A stretch of 64,000 nucleotides of DNA from contig JAHHGY010000004.1 of NCBI GenBank assembly GCA_019359635.1, forward strand, positions 1 to 64,000, given 5' to 3'. A model generated the notes under the pieces. The model was given only the letters and a program-made list of their open reading frames with translations, did no database searches and had not been told where the DNA came from. The stretch is from Chroococcus sp. CMT-3BRIN-NPC107. Lineage in GTDB: Bacteria > Cyanobacteriota > Cyanobacteriia > Cyanobacteriales > Chroococcidiopsidaceae. This document shows positions 1 through 8,729 of the stretch, piece by piece (positions within the stretch are counted from its first letter, which is position 1; each line of letters begins with the position of its first letter). Position numbers and translations under genes: made by a program.

Positions 1-99
1 TTTCTAGAACACTCTGTTGACGCTCAGACAGAAAAATGGCTTGAGGTTTCGGAGTTGGCAACTTCTACACTTGAGAGCTACTCTCCCATTTTAAACTGA
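1..99 (+). other. 3' end of an unrecognised ORF (partial)
   Basis: Frame 1 is open from the first base and ends at a TGA at 97-99, giving about 32 residues that end in SYSPILN. The composition looks like a real protein end, but I do not recognise the family. It overlaps the frame in which the sugar permease becomes readable, so two unrelated coding frames meet here. It could be the tail of an inserted gene or mobile element, or an assembly join at the contig edge. Confidence 0.3.
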
Positions 100-560
100 C
101 GGATTACTTTAGCCACGCTGCACTAGGAGATCCAAAGGTTGCTTTAAAAGCAATTATGCTAATGAATATTTGGTCAACTGCGCCTTTATTTATGGTTATT
201 TATTTAGCAGCAATGCAAGAAATACCCGAAAACTTATATGAAGCAGCGACAATTGACGGTGCTAGTTGGTTAGATAAGTTTGTTTGCATTACTTTACCAT
301 TTTTAAAGCCAATTACTTTTTTTATAATTGTAATGGGTGTCATTGGAACTTTTCAATTATTCGATCAGTCTTACATATTCTCGCGCGGTTCTGGTGGCCC
401 TAATAATTCAACTTTAACGGTAGTTTTACTAATTTATCAGTATGCTTTTAAAAACCTACAAATGGGTTATGCTGCGGCTTTAGCTTTGCTATTAGCTTTA
501 GTTATTATGTCTGTAACTTTAATACAACGCTATCTCTTTAAAGAAGAAAATATTGATTAA
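75..560 (+). pseudogene. Sugar ABC transporter permease (MalF/UgpA type), 5'-truncated
   Basis: This is the C-terminal half of an inner-membrane permease of the binding-protein-dependent sugar transporter family. The EAA loop that docks on the ATPase is clear (LYEAATIDGA then LPFLKPI), followed by two hydrophobic segments. The frame is open from 75, after a stop at 72-74, and the first ATG is at 156. Homology-like sequence (GDPKVALKAI) is readable upstream of that ATG, so the gene was once longer. Family members are about 290-300 residues; only about 160 remain, lacking the first transmembrane helices. It ends 2 bases before the next permease gene, as in a normal operon. It is probably non-functional unless the junction at about base 96 is an assembly error. 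Confidence 0.6.
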
Positions 561-562
561 AT

Positions 563-1387
563 ATGCAGGTTTTTAAAACAGTAAAGTTAGTTTTATATTC
601 AACTTTAGTTTTGTATGCAATTATTACTATTATTCCGTTTGCGTGGGCGCTTTCTGCTTCTTTTAAACCCTTAGCGGAAATTGTTGGCGGTGGAAATAGT
701 TTTATTCCGCAGCAGTTTACTTTAGCAAACTATCAAAAAATATTTACTCAAGAGCCATTGTTTGGACGTTGGTTATTTAATATTGTAGTAGTTGCGGTAA
801 ATGTAACTATTTTTAATTTGCTGTTTAATTCAATGGCTGGCTACGCTTTAGCAAGGTTGCATTTTCCAGGAAATAAGTTTTGGTTTTTCCTAATTTTGGC
901 AGTTTTAATGATTCCCGGACAAATTACTTTAATTCCTACCTTCTTAATCTTAAAAAACTTAGGATGGTTGAATTCTTACCAAGGTTTAATTGTTCCAAAT
1001 ATTATTAATGCAACTTTTATATTTATGATGAGGCAGTTTTTTATAAACTTTCCAAAAGACTTGGAAGAAGCGGCGGCTTTAGATGGATTGGGACACTTAG
1101 AAACGTTTTTTCAAATTGTTTTACCTTTGGCAAAACCTGCTTTGGCAGCGCAAGCAATATTTGTCTTTATGGGTGCGTGGAATAACTTTTTATCGCCGTT
1201 AATGATTTTGTCCGATTCAACGATGTTTACTCTGCCTTTGGGTCTAAATATATTCAAAGGTCAATATATAAGTTACTGGAACTACATAATGGCAGCTTCG
1301 ATGATGTTTACATTACCTGCATTGGCTATTTATACGTTTTTTAACCGCTATTTTATTCAAGGTGTAACTTTTACAGGTAGCAAATAG
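563..1387 (+). CDS. Carbohydrate ABC transporter permease (MalG/LacG/UgpE type)
   Basis: This 274-residue inner-membrane protein is the second permease of a sugar importer. It has about six hydrophobic segments, beginning with one near residues 8-30. The EAA motif (EEAAALDGLGHLETF) lies near residues 167-182 and contacts the ATP-binding subunit. Length is normal for the family. The start is 2 bases after the stop of the truncated partner permease, which implies co-transcription. No binding protein or ATPase gene is in the window. The substrate cannot be read from sequence. If the first permease is truly broken, this gene lacks its partner. Confidence 0.85.
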   Translation: MQVFKTVKLVLYSTLVLYAIITIIPFAWALSASFKPLAEIVGGGNSFIPQQFTLANYQKIFTQEPLFGRWLFNIVVVAVNVTIFNLLFNSMAGYALARLHFPGNKFWFFLILAVLMIPGQITLIPTFLILKNLGWLNSYQGLIVPNIINATFIFMMRQFFINFPKDLEEAAALDGLGHLETFFQIVLPLAKPALAAQAIFVFMGAWNNFLSPLMILSDSTMFTLPLGLNIFKGQYISYWNYIMAASMMFTLPALAIYTFFNRYFIQGVTFTGSK

Positions 1388-1401
1388 CTGTTATAGTAAA
1401 A

Positions 1402-2667
1402 GTGAAGAAATGTAACAGTCTAATGGTACAGTTTGATTCTCCAACCATTTCAAGTCCGTCTTTAACCTACGATTACGATTTAGCGATCGCCGGGGGCGGA
1501 ATTATCGGCTTAACTTTAGCTAGTGCATTACATAATTCTGGGCTAAAAGTAGTTGTAATTGAAGCAAAACCCCAATCGACAGCCGCCGCCAAAGGTCAGG
1601 CTTACGCCGTTCATCTCCTCTCAGGGCGCATATTTGCGGGAATTGGCATATGGGATGAAATATTACCCCAAATTGCTCATTTTTCCCACGTCAAGCTTTC
1701 AGATGCTGATTATTCCCATTCTGTCAACTTTGAAACTAAAGATTTGGGTACAGAAGTTTTAGGATATGTCGCCGAACATCAGGCGCTATTGAAGCCTCTA
1801 CAAGACTTTGTAAGGGAATGCACTGATATTTCCTACTTGTGTCCCGCACAGGTGCTAGAGACGCGCTATCAGCCCTCTGGAGTAAAAATTAGCTTGCAGA
1901 TAGGTGACGAAATAAAAACTATCCGTACCCGTTTAATTGTCGCCGCCGATGGTGCAAAGTCTCAAACTCGTCAAAAGGCGGGAATCAACACGCGCGGTTG
2001 GCAATATTGGCAGTCATGTATTGTTGCTTTTGTCAAGCCTGAAAAAGGACATAACAATACAGCTTACGAAAAGTTTTGGAGTAGCGGCCCTTTTGCAGTT
2101 TTACCTCTACCAGAAAATCGTTGTCGCATTGTGTGGACTGCACCCCATGAAGAAGCTAAAGCATTAGTCGCTTTGAAGGACGATGACTTTTTAGCAGAAC
2201 TTACTAAGCGTTATGGCGCGCAAATGGGCAAACTGGAATTAGTTGGCGATCGCTTTGTTTTTCCGGTACAGTTGATGCAGAGCGATCGCTATGTTTTGCC
2301 TAGACTTGCTTTAGTTGGCGATGCTGCACATTGTTGTCATCCCGTAGGCGGACAAGGTTTAAATATGGGTATCCGCGATGCGGCGGCTTTAGCGCAGGTA
2401 TTGCAGCAAGCCCATGAAAAAGGTGAAGATATTGGAGACTTGGCAATTCTCAAACGTTACGAAAGTTGGCGCAAACAAGAGAATTTGACAATTTTGGGGT
2501 TTACAGACTTATTAGACAGGGTATTTTCTAATAACTTTTTACCTGTAGTGATAATTCGCCGCATTGGTTTACTAATGTTGCGCCGAGTACCGCCGATTAA
2601 AATATTTGCCTTGAAATTAATGACGGGTTTAAAAGGACGCACCCCAGAAATAGCCCAGAAGTTTTAG
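1402..2667 (+). CDS. FAD-dependent hydroxylase, UbiH/COQ6 family
   Basis: This aromatic-ring monooxygenase of the UbiH/VisC/COQ6 family probably hydroxylates a quinone or isoprenoid-aromatic precursor using FAD, NAD(P)H and oxygen. The FAD dinucleotide fold is at residues 26-36 (LAIAGGGIIG). The second FAD motif (VGDAAHCCHPVGGQGLN) is near residues 305-322. At 421 residues it is typical in length. Translation may begin at the GTG at 1402 or at the in-frame ATG at 1423, which removes seven residues that match nothing in the family. It lies 14 bases after the sugar permease but is functionally unrelated. Its 3' end overlaps the convergent SPFH remnant by 4 bases. The exact substrate in cyanobacteria is not known to me. 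Confidence 0.8.
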   Translation: MKKCNSLMVQFDSPTISSPSLTYDYDLAIAGGGIIGLTLASALHNSGLKVVVIEAKPQSTAAAKGQAYAVHLLSGRIFAGIGIWDEILPQIAHFSHVKLSDADYSHSVNFETKDLGTEVLGYVAEHQALLKPLQDFVRECTDISYLCPAQVLETRYQPSGVKISLQIGDEIKTIRTRLIVAADGAKSQTRQKAGINTRGWQYWQSCIVAFVKPEKGHNNTAYEKFWSSGPFAVLPLPENRCRIVWTAPHEEAKALVALKDDDFLAELTKRYGAQMGKLELVGDRFVFPVQLMQSDRYVLPRLALVGDAAHCCHPVGGQGLNMGIRDAAALAQVLQQAHEKGEDIGDLAILKRYESWRKQENLTILGFTDLLDRVFSNNFLPVVIIRRIGLLMLRRVPPIKIFALKLMTGLKGRTPEIAQKF

Positions 2668-3074
2668 TTTTTAGGCAGTTCAATTGTATAGTTATTTTGA
2701 ATTGTATTAGTTAGAGTTTTTGCCAAATTCATAAAATCTGACGGGATCATAATTATGGTGGTTGTGTTATTTTCAGCGCCAATTTCTGTTAACATTTGCC
2801 ATCGGCGCAGTTCTAGCGCAATCGGGTTTTGATCGATATTTTGAGCGGCGGCTGCTAACTGCATTGAGGCTTCTTTTTCCGCATCGGCTTTGATGATCCG
2901 CGCGCGTTTTTCTCTAATTGCTTCGGCTTCTTTTGCCATTGCTAGGGGAATCTCCACATCTTTCATTTCTACTCTTTCAATTACTACACCCCAAGACTCA
3001 GTAATTTCATCAACTATTTCTTGAACTTTATTATTAATTTTGTCACGGTTTTGCAAAACATCATCTATAAACTG
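2664..3074 (-). pseudogene. SPFH/band 7 (slipin-type) protein, N-terminally truncated
   Basis: About 135 residues match the second half of a stomatin-like slipin: the conserved run around IDDVLQNRDKINNKV, then a glutamate/lysine/alanine-rich coiled-coil and the usual hydrophobic C-terminal tail. The N-terminal membrane anchor and most of the SPFH fold are missing; family members have about 250-320 residues. The frame is open only to a stop at 3075-3077 and has no ATG start; the best start is a TTG at 3056. Family residues continue upstream of that TTG right to the stop, so this is a 5' deletion. A different gene abuts at 3082. I read it as a pseudogene, although a short product from TTG is possible. 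Confidence 0.65.
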
Positions 3075-3081
3075 TTAATCC

Positions 3082-3441
3082 TCAATCATTTATAACCCGA
3101 TAGCGAACTAGCTTTCGCACTTCTGCAATAGATAAGCCCAATTCTTGAGAAATCGCTGATTCTAGTTGAGTAAATTCTGTTACTGGAAACTGAAACACTA
3201 AGCTTGTTAGTACAGGATTGGTATTTTTAACTTCAACAGTGGTAAAACCAAGTTCTTTGTCAATTTCTGCCTTAATAACAACAATAGTAACCGATAGCTT
3301 TACTTCTAATTGAGTGTCTGCCTCTAGCTGCGCTACAGTTCCATAGGGACGGCTCAATATGCGATCGGTGGCGACATTGCTACCGTACCAAAATATTAAG
3401 CATAAAATTGGCAAAACTAGCCAAGCACGAGGTAAAGGCAT
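3082..3441 (-). CDS. Hypothetical protein with N-terminal membrane anchor
   Basis: A 119-residue protein with a hydrophobic segment at about residues 8-24, followed by a soluble part rich in acidic and valine residues. I do not recognise the family. The N-terminus could be a signal anchor placing the rest on the outer face of the plasma membrane. It lies directly upstream of the truncated SPFH gene, whose open frame starts 8 bases after this gene's stop. Slipin genes often have a small membrane partner, so it may once have been that partner, but this is inference. Confidence 0.55.
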   Translation of the reverse strand: MPLPRAWLVLPILCLIFWYGSNVATDRILSRPYGTVAQLEADTQLEVKLSVTIVVIKAEIDKELGFTTVEVKNTNPVLTSLVFQFPVTEFTQLESAISQELGLSIAEVRKLVRYRVIND

Positions 3442-3559
3442 AAATAATTAAAGCTATTAAATTTTTTCACGACAGGACAATCTTTAAAACGTGATCGCCT
3501 AATTCATTTTTTTAACATTGATTGCGGGCAGATTCTGTACTGCCCCAACATCACTATAA

Positions 3560-4651
3560 TTAAAACGTAATTATCAAATAGCCCTGCTGAAACTTGGCTC
3601 CAGTAACCGTTCTACCACTTAATCCCGGCGGTAAAAATATATTACGCCGTCCGTCACCAGCCTCAATTGTCACTTCTGGCCCAGATTGAGTCAGCTTTAC
3701 CTGCTTTTTGTCAAACCCCGGCAGAAATAGCCGCACTTGACGAGTAGCGACATCAAACTCAATAGGTTTCGGAACTTGCGGTACTTGCGTAAAATCAGGC
3801 AAGGCATCAATTAATGGTTGCCAACTACCTATAGGGCTGCTAGGAATAGCACTCATAGTTAAAGGAGCAAATTCATCAGTTGTAGGTGTATTAGCAGCTT
3901 GATTGAACAATACGCCCCCAACGGTTAACCCTACTTGCTGGGCGCTACCCCATAAATAAGTAGCCGTGGCGATCGCTAGCTGATTTTCTGTCGTCACTAA
4001 ATAAGCCATCAGACGTTTGGGGTCAGCTAAAGCAGCTTTCCCTTGTTCTAAAATATTTGTGGCTTGGCTAGTGGGCGCTGCGAAATTATCCCCCGTCCAC
4101 CCGACATTAAACACTGTTGCAATTAAAGGCTGAAGAAAAGGCGAAACCGTTTTAACTAAGTCTGATTCGGTAATCAACTTACCAAAGCGACGGCTGTACC
4201 AGCTAAGACTTTCCGGCATTCCCAACATTCGTAGTGTAGAGGCATCGCCACTGCCATCATAAACGATCGCATCGTACTTTCCACTTGCATCGTACTCCCG
4301 CAGCGCATTGAGTTCTAAAGCTCTGTCCATTCCGGGCAATACTACCAATTCTTGCCCGTAAACATCTTTAATTACTGGTGTCCGTAAGTATTGGGCTTCT
4401 AGCTTTTTTACTTCTTCCCAGTTGCGTTCTAATAGCGTCGAAGTTTTGAATTGTACCGCGTCGAGGTTGGGAGCAATTTGCTGCACTTCGTTCGTTACCG
4501 AGGTTTCTAGCAGCAAGTCTAGGGCTACCCCCGTATCTTGTACCGCCAAAAGTACGCGCTTGCCTTGGCTTGCTAATTTCTTAGCAGCAGCGATCGCTAT
4601 GGTTGTGCGACCACTGCCGCCTTTGCCCAAAAAGGTTAATATCAGTGACAT
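3560..4651 (-). CDS. Get3d-like ArsA/Get3 family ATPase with C-terminal alpha-crystallin-like domain
   Basis: A 363-residue P-loop ATPase of the ArsA/Get3 group. The deviant Walker A motif GKGGSGRTT is at residues 9-17; the signature lysine is K10, but the second, canonical lysine position is an arginine (R15). The last 60 residues or so (VRLFLPGFDKKQVKLT to the end) form a small beta domain like the HSP20/alpha-crystallin fold found in Get3d, the form of Get3 in cyanobacteria and chloroplasts. There is no CxxC zinc motif as in eukaryotic Get3. Its role in cyanobacteria is not settled; binding of hydrophobic tails or other hydrophobic ligands is the usual proposal. A DUF2862 gene lies upstream on the same strand. 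Confidence 0.8.
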   Translation of the reverse strand: MSLILTFLGKGGSGRTTIAIAAAKKLASQGKRVLLAVQDTGVALDLLLETSVTNEVQQIAPNLDAVQFKTSTLLERNWEEVKKLEAQYLRTPVIKDVYGQELVVLPGMDRALELNALREYDASGKYDAIVYDGSGDASTLRMLGMPESLSWYSRRFGKLITESDLVKTVSPFLQPLIATVFNVGWTGDNFAAPTSQATNILEQGKAALADPKRLMAYLVTTENQLAIATATYLWGSAQQVGLTVGGVLFNQAANTPTTDEFAPLTMSAIPSSPIGSWQPLIDALPDFTQVPQVPKPIEFDVATRQVRLFLPGFDKKQVKLTQSGPEVTIEAGDGRRNIFLPPGLSGRTVTGAKFQQGYLIITF

Positions 4652-4747
4652 TGTGATTTTTCAAAGGTTAAGTCTATTTAAAAGAGTAATTCTTCAATGG
4701 ATGGTTGGGGCTACCTATTAAGAGATATCCCCAAACCCAAGTAACTT

Positions 4748-4939
4748 TTAAACTGCTCTTAGTTCGTCTTCAAAAAACCAGGTAGCAAAATCGTCTTCAA
4801 ACTGAACTACTATGCCTAAGTTCATACCATCTAGAACTTTGAAGCCTCTAACAGTTCCTACTGCCCCTAGCCGTTTCACAACGGTCGCTGGTACTCGATC
4901 TCGAAGACGGCAAACTTTTACCTGTTGTCCTATTTCCAT
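4748..4939 (-). CDS. DUF2862 family small protein
   Basis: A 63-residue soluble protein whose sequence fits the cyanobacterial DUF2862 family: MEIGQQVKVCRLRDRVP at the start and an aromatic-acidic end (FATWFFEDEL). The pattern of short beta strands suggests a small SH3-like barrel. It is read 96 bases upstream of the Get3d-like gene on the same strand and may be co-transcribed. Function is unknown. The length is usual for the family. Confidence 0.75.
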   Translation of the reverse strand: MEIGQQVKVCRLRDRVPATVVKRLGAVGTVRGFKVLDGMNLGIVVQFEDDFATWFFEDELRAV

Positions 4940-5254
4940 GCCAACTTAAAATAATGTAATAAACCATGACTCAGTTTAGCGGAATCTGTCACCTAGAAAG
5001 AGTATGGATTTGATTTAGCTCCCGTCAAGAAGTGTAAGATTTAAGCAAAGATAGTTTAAGTAGTTGCAAAAACAGTCAGAGAAAAGCGTTTTGGCTATCT
5101 GGAATCCATCAATGACAGACTAAGTAATGATTTGGTTAATTGTTTGGCTTTTGGGTGGGAACTTAAGTTTACATTTACTATTACTAATTTATCTCTAGGT
5201 GTTAGCGATCGCTTTACGGCTAAAACCCAACCCTACAAACTTTTATAAAGACTA
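4940..5254. other. Intergenic region, no supported gene
   Basis: This holds the promoter side of the DUF2862 gene and the 3' side of the epimerase gene. One HIP1 site (GCGATCGC) sits at about 5205. A 23-codon hydrophobic ORF at 5127-5198 on the plus strand is too short and has no ribosome site that I can defend. I see no repeat or RNA gene. Confidence 0.5.
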
Positions 5255-6265
5255 TCACACTTTGTAATAGTCTTTATACCAAGCCACAAAACGTTCAATT
5301 CCACTCTCAATAGAAGTAACAGGCTTAAATCCTACAGCATTATACAAATCATCTATATCTGCATAAGTTGCCGGAAGATCCCCTGGTTGCATTGACAGCA
5401 TATTTTTTTTTGCTTCTTTACCTATACATTTTTCTAATACTTTAATAAAGTGCATCAACTCTACAGGTTGACTGTTGCCAATATTGTATATTTTGTAAGG
5501 AGCGTTGCTAGTGCTGGGGTCTGGCGTGTCTCCCGACCATGTAGGGTCTGGCTGAGGAATTTTATCTATCGCTTTGACAACACCCTCGATAATGTCATCA
5601 ATATAAGTAAAGTCTCGCTGCATTTTTCCTTGATTAAATACATTTATTGGCTGTCCTGCCAAAATAGCTTTAGTAAACATAAAAAGTGCCATATCTGGTC
5701 TTCCCCACGGCCCATAAACTGTAAAAAAACGCAATCCTGTAGTTGGTAGCTTATATAAATGGCTGTAGGTATGTGCTAGTAATTCATTAGCTTTTTTAGT
5801 AGCAGCATACAAGCTAATAGGATGGTCTACGTTGTCTTGAGTTGAAAAAGGCATTTTTGTATTAGCACCATAAACCGAGCTAGAAGAAGCAAATACCAAA
5901 TGTTCCACTTCTGAGTAACGACAACCTTCTAAAATATTAGTAAAACCGATTAAATTACTATTGATATAAGCATGAGGATTTTTTAATGAATAACGTACTC
6001 CCGCTTGGGCGGCTAAGTTAACAACTACATCAAAGTGTGTTTGAGCAAATAATTTAGCTGTAGCTTCGCCATTAGCTAGGTTTATTTTGTAAAAAGAAAA
6101 GTTTGGCTGGTTTTTTAATTGAGCTAATCTGTCTAGCTTCAAATTTACATCGTAGTAATCATTAAGATCGTCAAGACCAAACACTTGTACGTTTTGGCTA
6201 AGTAAATATTTGCTCAAATGGAAACCAATAAAACCTGCTGCGCCAGTAACTAAAATTTTTTTCAT
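5255..6265 (-). CDS. NAD-dependent epimerase, UDP-glucuronate 4-epimerase type
   Basis: A 336-residue extended short-chain dehydrogenase. It has the nucleotide-binding glycine motif TGAAGFIG at residues 7-14, the serine-rich catalytic strand (SSSSVYG), the catalytic YAATK pair, and the family motif [15 protein letters not shown]. The run [10 protein letters not shown] after the cofactor site is typical of UDP-glucuronate 4-epimerases (CapI/LpsL/GAE), which make UDP-galacturonate for surface polysaccharides in the cytoplasm. Length matches the family. It is read divergently from the polysaccharide exporter genes 730 bases away and probably supplies them with sugar. UDP-glucose 4-epimerase is a less likely alternative. 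Confidence 0.85.
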   Translation of the reverse strand: MKKILVTGAAGFIGFHLSKYLLSQNVQVFGLDDLNDYYDVNLKLDRLAQLKNQPNFSFYKINLANGEATAKLFAQTHFDVVVNLAAQAGVRYSLKNPHAYINSNLIGFTNILEGCRYSEVEHLVFASSSSVYGANTKMPFSTQDNVDHPISLYAATKKANELLAHTYSHLYKLPTTGLRFFTVYGPWGRPDMALFMFTKAILAGQPINVFNQGKMQRDFTYIDDIIEGVVKAIDKIPQPDPTWSGDTPDPSTSNAPYKIYNIGNSQPVELMHFIKVLEKCIGKEAKKNMLSMQPGDLPATYADIDDLYNAVGFKPVTSIESGIERFVAWYKDYYKV

Positions 6266-6995
6266 TATTTAATAACAAAACTAGACTCTCAAAGCTAAGG
6301 GTCGTATCTCAGTCTATTTAGCTTGTATTAATTGTTTAATAATAAAGTTAAGTAAAAATAGATACGTAATTCTTAAATTATTTTTAGTGGTTATTTTACA
6401 TTGTCTAAAAGTTATGAGTATGGGAATCTATCCAAGGCTAAATTTAATAACAATTAATTAGTAAAATACCCATCAATAAAGTTATAACTTCTAATTAGCA
6501 AGTGCAACCAAAAACTGTGTTACTCCTTAACGTTTTTCGTGTTTTGGCTATAGACTCACAGAGAGTGAGCATAACTAAAGCTTGCTACCGTGCGATCGCG
6601 CAGATATACTGACAAACCTCCTTAAAACTAGGCGCTCGCGCCATCAAAGCCTCAAAATAGTTTACACCAATTGGTCTAGAACTTAGGTTTGTTCCTGAAG
6701 CTACTAAAAATTGGATCAAACTTAGCATTTTCGGGTACAGAGCTTTCCCCCAGAGGCGATCGCGCTTATAAATATATTAGTTTAACCGTGTCATAAAATC
6801 GTACCATACTGTACGCACCAGTAATTGCAACGGTTTTAGCCTCGATCTTCACTAAATTTCATTGGGCGAATATTTAGAGCTTAAAACAATTTATGGTAGA
6901 ATCGCCATGATGATTTGTAGTTAGTTTTTAGCTATTTTTTTATAATAAGACTTATGCAATATAGAATTTATTGCCAAAAAGTAGGTAAATAGTCA
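6266..6995. other. 730-base AT-rich divergent region with a gene fragment
   Basis: This lies between the epimerase and the exporter genes, so it should carry both promoters. The part near 6300-6500 is AT-rich and shows no coding signal. HIP1 sites lie near 6593 and 6757. The minus strand at 6585-6776 holds a decayed coding fragment, listed separately. The last 100 bases before 6996 are AT-rich, as expected for a promoter, but I cannot fix -35 and -10 elements. Confidence 0.5.
6585..6776 (-). pseudogene. Unrecognised coding remnant
   Basis: A 63-codon frame, bounded by stops at 6585-6587 and 6777-6779, reads as a convincing protein end (RDRLWGKALYPKMLSLIQ ... FEALMARAPSFKEVCQYI). It has no start codon at its beginning; the only ATG, at 6728, would leave 47 residues without a clear ribosome site. 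Two HIP1-type sites fall inside the frame, as in resident genes. I do not recognise the family. It looks like the C-terminal remains of a lost gene; a real small protein from 6728 is possible but less likely. Confidence 0.35.
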
Positions 6996-7859
6996 GTGGG
7001 TAAGCAAAAATTGTTGCACAAACTTGTTAGTAAATCTCTTATATATTATAAAAAGCGTTTTCACCAACCAGCAAACTCGCAACAGCAAAAAATATGGCGC
7101 TATTGGGAACTATTGAACGTTTTAGTCTCGCGGAATCTAAAAGTACGTTATAGAGGTTCTTTGTTAGGGGTTTATTGGTCTTTGTTAAACCCATTAATTA
7201 TGACTGGGTTATATACAGCAATTTTTGGTGCGGCTTTTGCTTCCTATTATCATAACTCTGTTGCAAATTATATACTAGCAGCATTTACTGGGTTAGTAGT
7301 AATGAATTTTTTTTCAGCTTCTACATCTCAAGCTTTAACAAGCATAGTAGGTAATGGAGCTATTTTAAATAAGATTCAGTTGCCAATAAGTATTTTTCCG
7401 GTATCGCTGATTGCGGCTAATGTATTTCAATTTGTGGTAGGAGTTTTACCTCTACTAGCAATAATTACTTTAATAAAATCCAGTAGTATAGTAAATTTAC
7501 TAGCACTTTTAGTCCCATGTACTGCTTTGGTTTTAGTTTGTACTGGCATTGGATTTTTGGTAAGTGCGCTATATGTATTTTTTAGAGATTTACCATATTT
7601 TTATGAATTAGTTGTCTTTATGTTATTATTAAGTAGCCCGGTATTTTATCCGGCAGATATTGTTCCGAAGCAGATAAAACCTTTTTTATCTCTTAATCCT
7701 TTATCCCCAATTATTGAGAGTCTGCGTCAAATTACTTTAGAACAGACACCGCCAGATTTAAATTTAATTTGGGGTAGCTTGCTCACCAGTATTGTGGTTA
7801 TGACCTTCGGATGGACTGTGTTTCACTTGTGGCGACATAAATTTATGGATTTACTATAA
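6996..7859 (+). CDS. ABC-2 type polysaccharide export permease (Wzm/TagG type)
   Basis: A 287-residue inner-membrane protein with about six hydrophobic segments. It contains the family motif KVRYRGSLLGVYWSLLNPL near residues 48-66, where the protein enters the membrane, and the FRDLPYFYELVVF segment later. It is the membrane half of an exporter for undecaprenyl-linked glycan, as for O-antigen or teichoic acid. The start is a GTG preceded by GTAGG. Its stop at 7857-7859 is followed at once by the ATG of the ATPase gene, so the two are translationally coupled. Confidence 0.88.
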   Translation: MGKQKLLHKLVSKSLIYYKKRFHQPANSQQQKIWRYWELLNVLVSRNLKVRYRGSLLGVYWSLLNPLIMTGLYTAIFGAAFASYYHNSVANYILAAFTGLVVMNFFSASTSQALTSIVGNGAILNKIQLPISIFPVSLIAANVFQFVVGVLPLLAIITLIKSSSIVNLLALLVPCTALVLVCTGIGFLVSALYVFFRDLPYFYELVVFMLLLSSPVFYPADIVPKQIKPFLSLNPLSPIIESLRQITLEQTPPDLNLIWGSLLTSIVVMTFGWTVFHLWRHKFMDLL

Positions 7860-8591
7860 ATGGAAGTAATTCGTCTAGAGCAAGTTTCGCTTTGGCGACG
7901 AACGCAAGAAGAATTTTCCTATGACCTGAAAAAGACAGTTTTATCTATTTTGCAGGGCAAATATCGTCAGCCAGCGAAGAATTTGGTACTAAATAAAATT
8001 GATTTGGTAGTAGCTCCTGGCGAGAAAATTGGCATAATAGGAGCCAATGGAGCAGGGAAATCTACATTACTTAAAGTCATTTGTGGTATTTTGCAACCAA
8101 CAAGTGGCAAAGTTCGAGTACGCGGACATATTGCTCCTCTAATTGAATTAGGAGCAGGGTTCGATCCGGAAATTTCTGTAGAAGATAATATTCTTTTATA
8201 TGGAGTATTGCTAGGATTTTCTAGAGCAGAGATGCGGAAAAGAACATTATCAATTTTAGAGTTTGCGGAGTTGCAAAGTTGTGCTTTTATGCCAGTAAAA
8301 GCTTTGTCTTCTGGTATGGTAGCGCGTCTGGGGTTTGCGATCGCTACTGATGTACAGCCAGATATTTTGATTTTAGATGAAGTTCTCTCTGTTGGGGATG
8401 AAAGCTTTAAAAATAAGTGCCAGCAGCGTATTAATAAGTTTTGGAGTGCCAATGCAACTATATTAGTAGTATCTCACGATCTAGAATTTATTGAAAAGTC
8501 TTGCAGCAAAGTAATGTGGTTAGATAAAGGGCAGTTGAAATTTATTGGCGAGTCTCGCGAAGCAGTTGGTTGTTACCTTAATATTGTTTGA
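7860..8591 (+). CDS. Polysaccharide export ABC transporter ATP-binding protein (Wzt/TagH type)
   Basis: A 243-residue ATPase that energises the adjacent permease. Walker A is GANGAGKST at about residues 61-69, the signature is LSSGMVARLGF, and Walker B is DILILDEV. The extended N-terminus with FSYDLKKTV before the nucleotide domain is typical of O-antigen exporters. At 243 residues it lacks the C-terminal carbohydrate-binding domain of long Wzt proteins, so export probably does not depend on recognition of a capped glycan end. A HIP1-like site sits near 8338, unlike in the following glycosyltransferase gene. Confidence 0.88.
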   Translation: MEVIRLEQVSLWRRTQEEFSYDLKKTVLSILQGKYRQPAKNLVLNKIDLVVAPGEKIGIIGANGAGKSTLLKVICGILQPTSGKVRVRGHIAPLIELGAGFDPEISVEDNILLYGVLLGFSRAEMRKRTLSILEFAELQSCAFMPVKALSSGMVARLGFAIATDVQPDILILDEVLSVGDESFKNKCQQRINKFWSANATILVVSHDLEFIEKSCSKVMWLDKGQLKFIGESREAVGCYLNIV

Positions 8592-8729
8592 TTAGACAAT
8601 AGGTCAAGTTCAAATCGAGAAAGTTGCGCTCTCATTGCAAATAATTTAGATTAATATTTGATTTCTTTGTACTATAAACCAAAAATTCTTACTATATAAT
8701 ACATTAAATTACGTCACAGAAAAGAGCTA

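Noticed and set aside
5127..5198. 23-codon hydrophobic ORF, like a tiny membrane subunit
   Set aside because: No ribosome site, no match to known small photosystem or cytochrome subunits, and AT-rich DNA easily gives hydrophobic codons.
7967..8452. Long minus ORF opposite the export ATPase
   Set aside because: It is a shadow of a conserved ABC ATPase with intact motifs on the plus strand.
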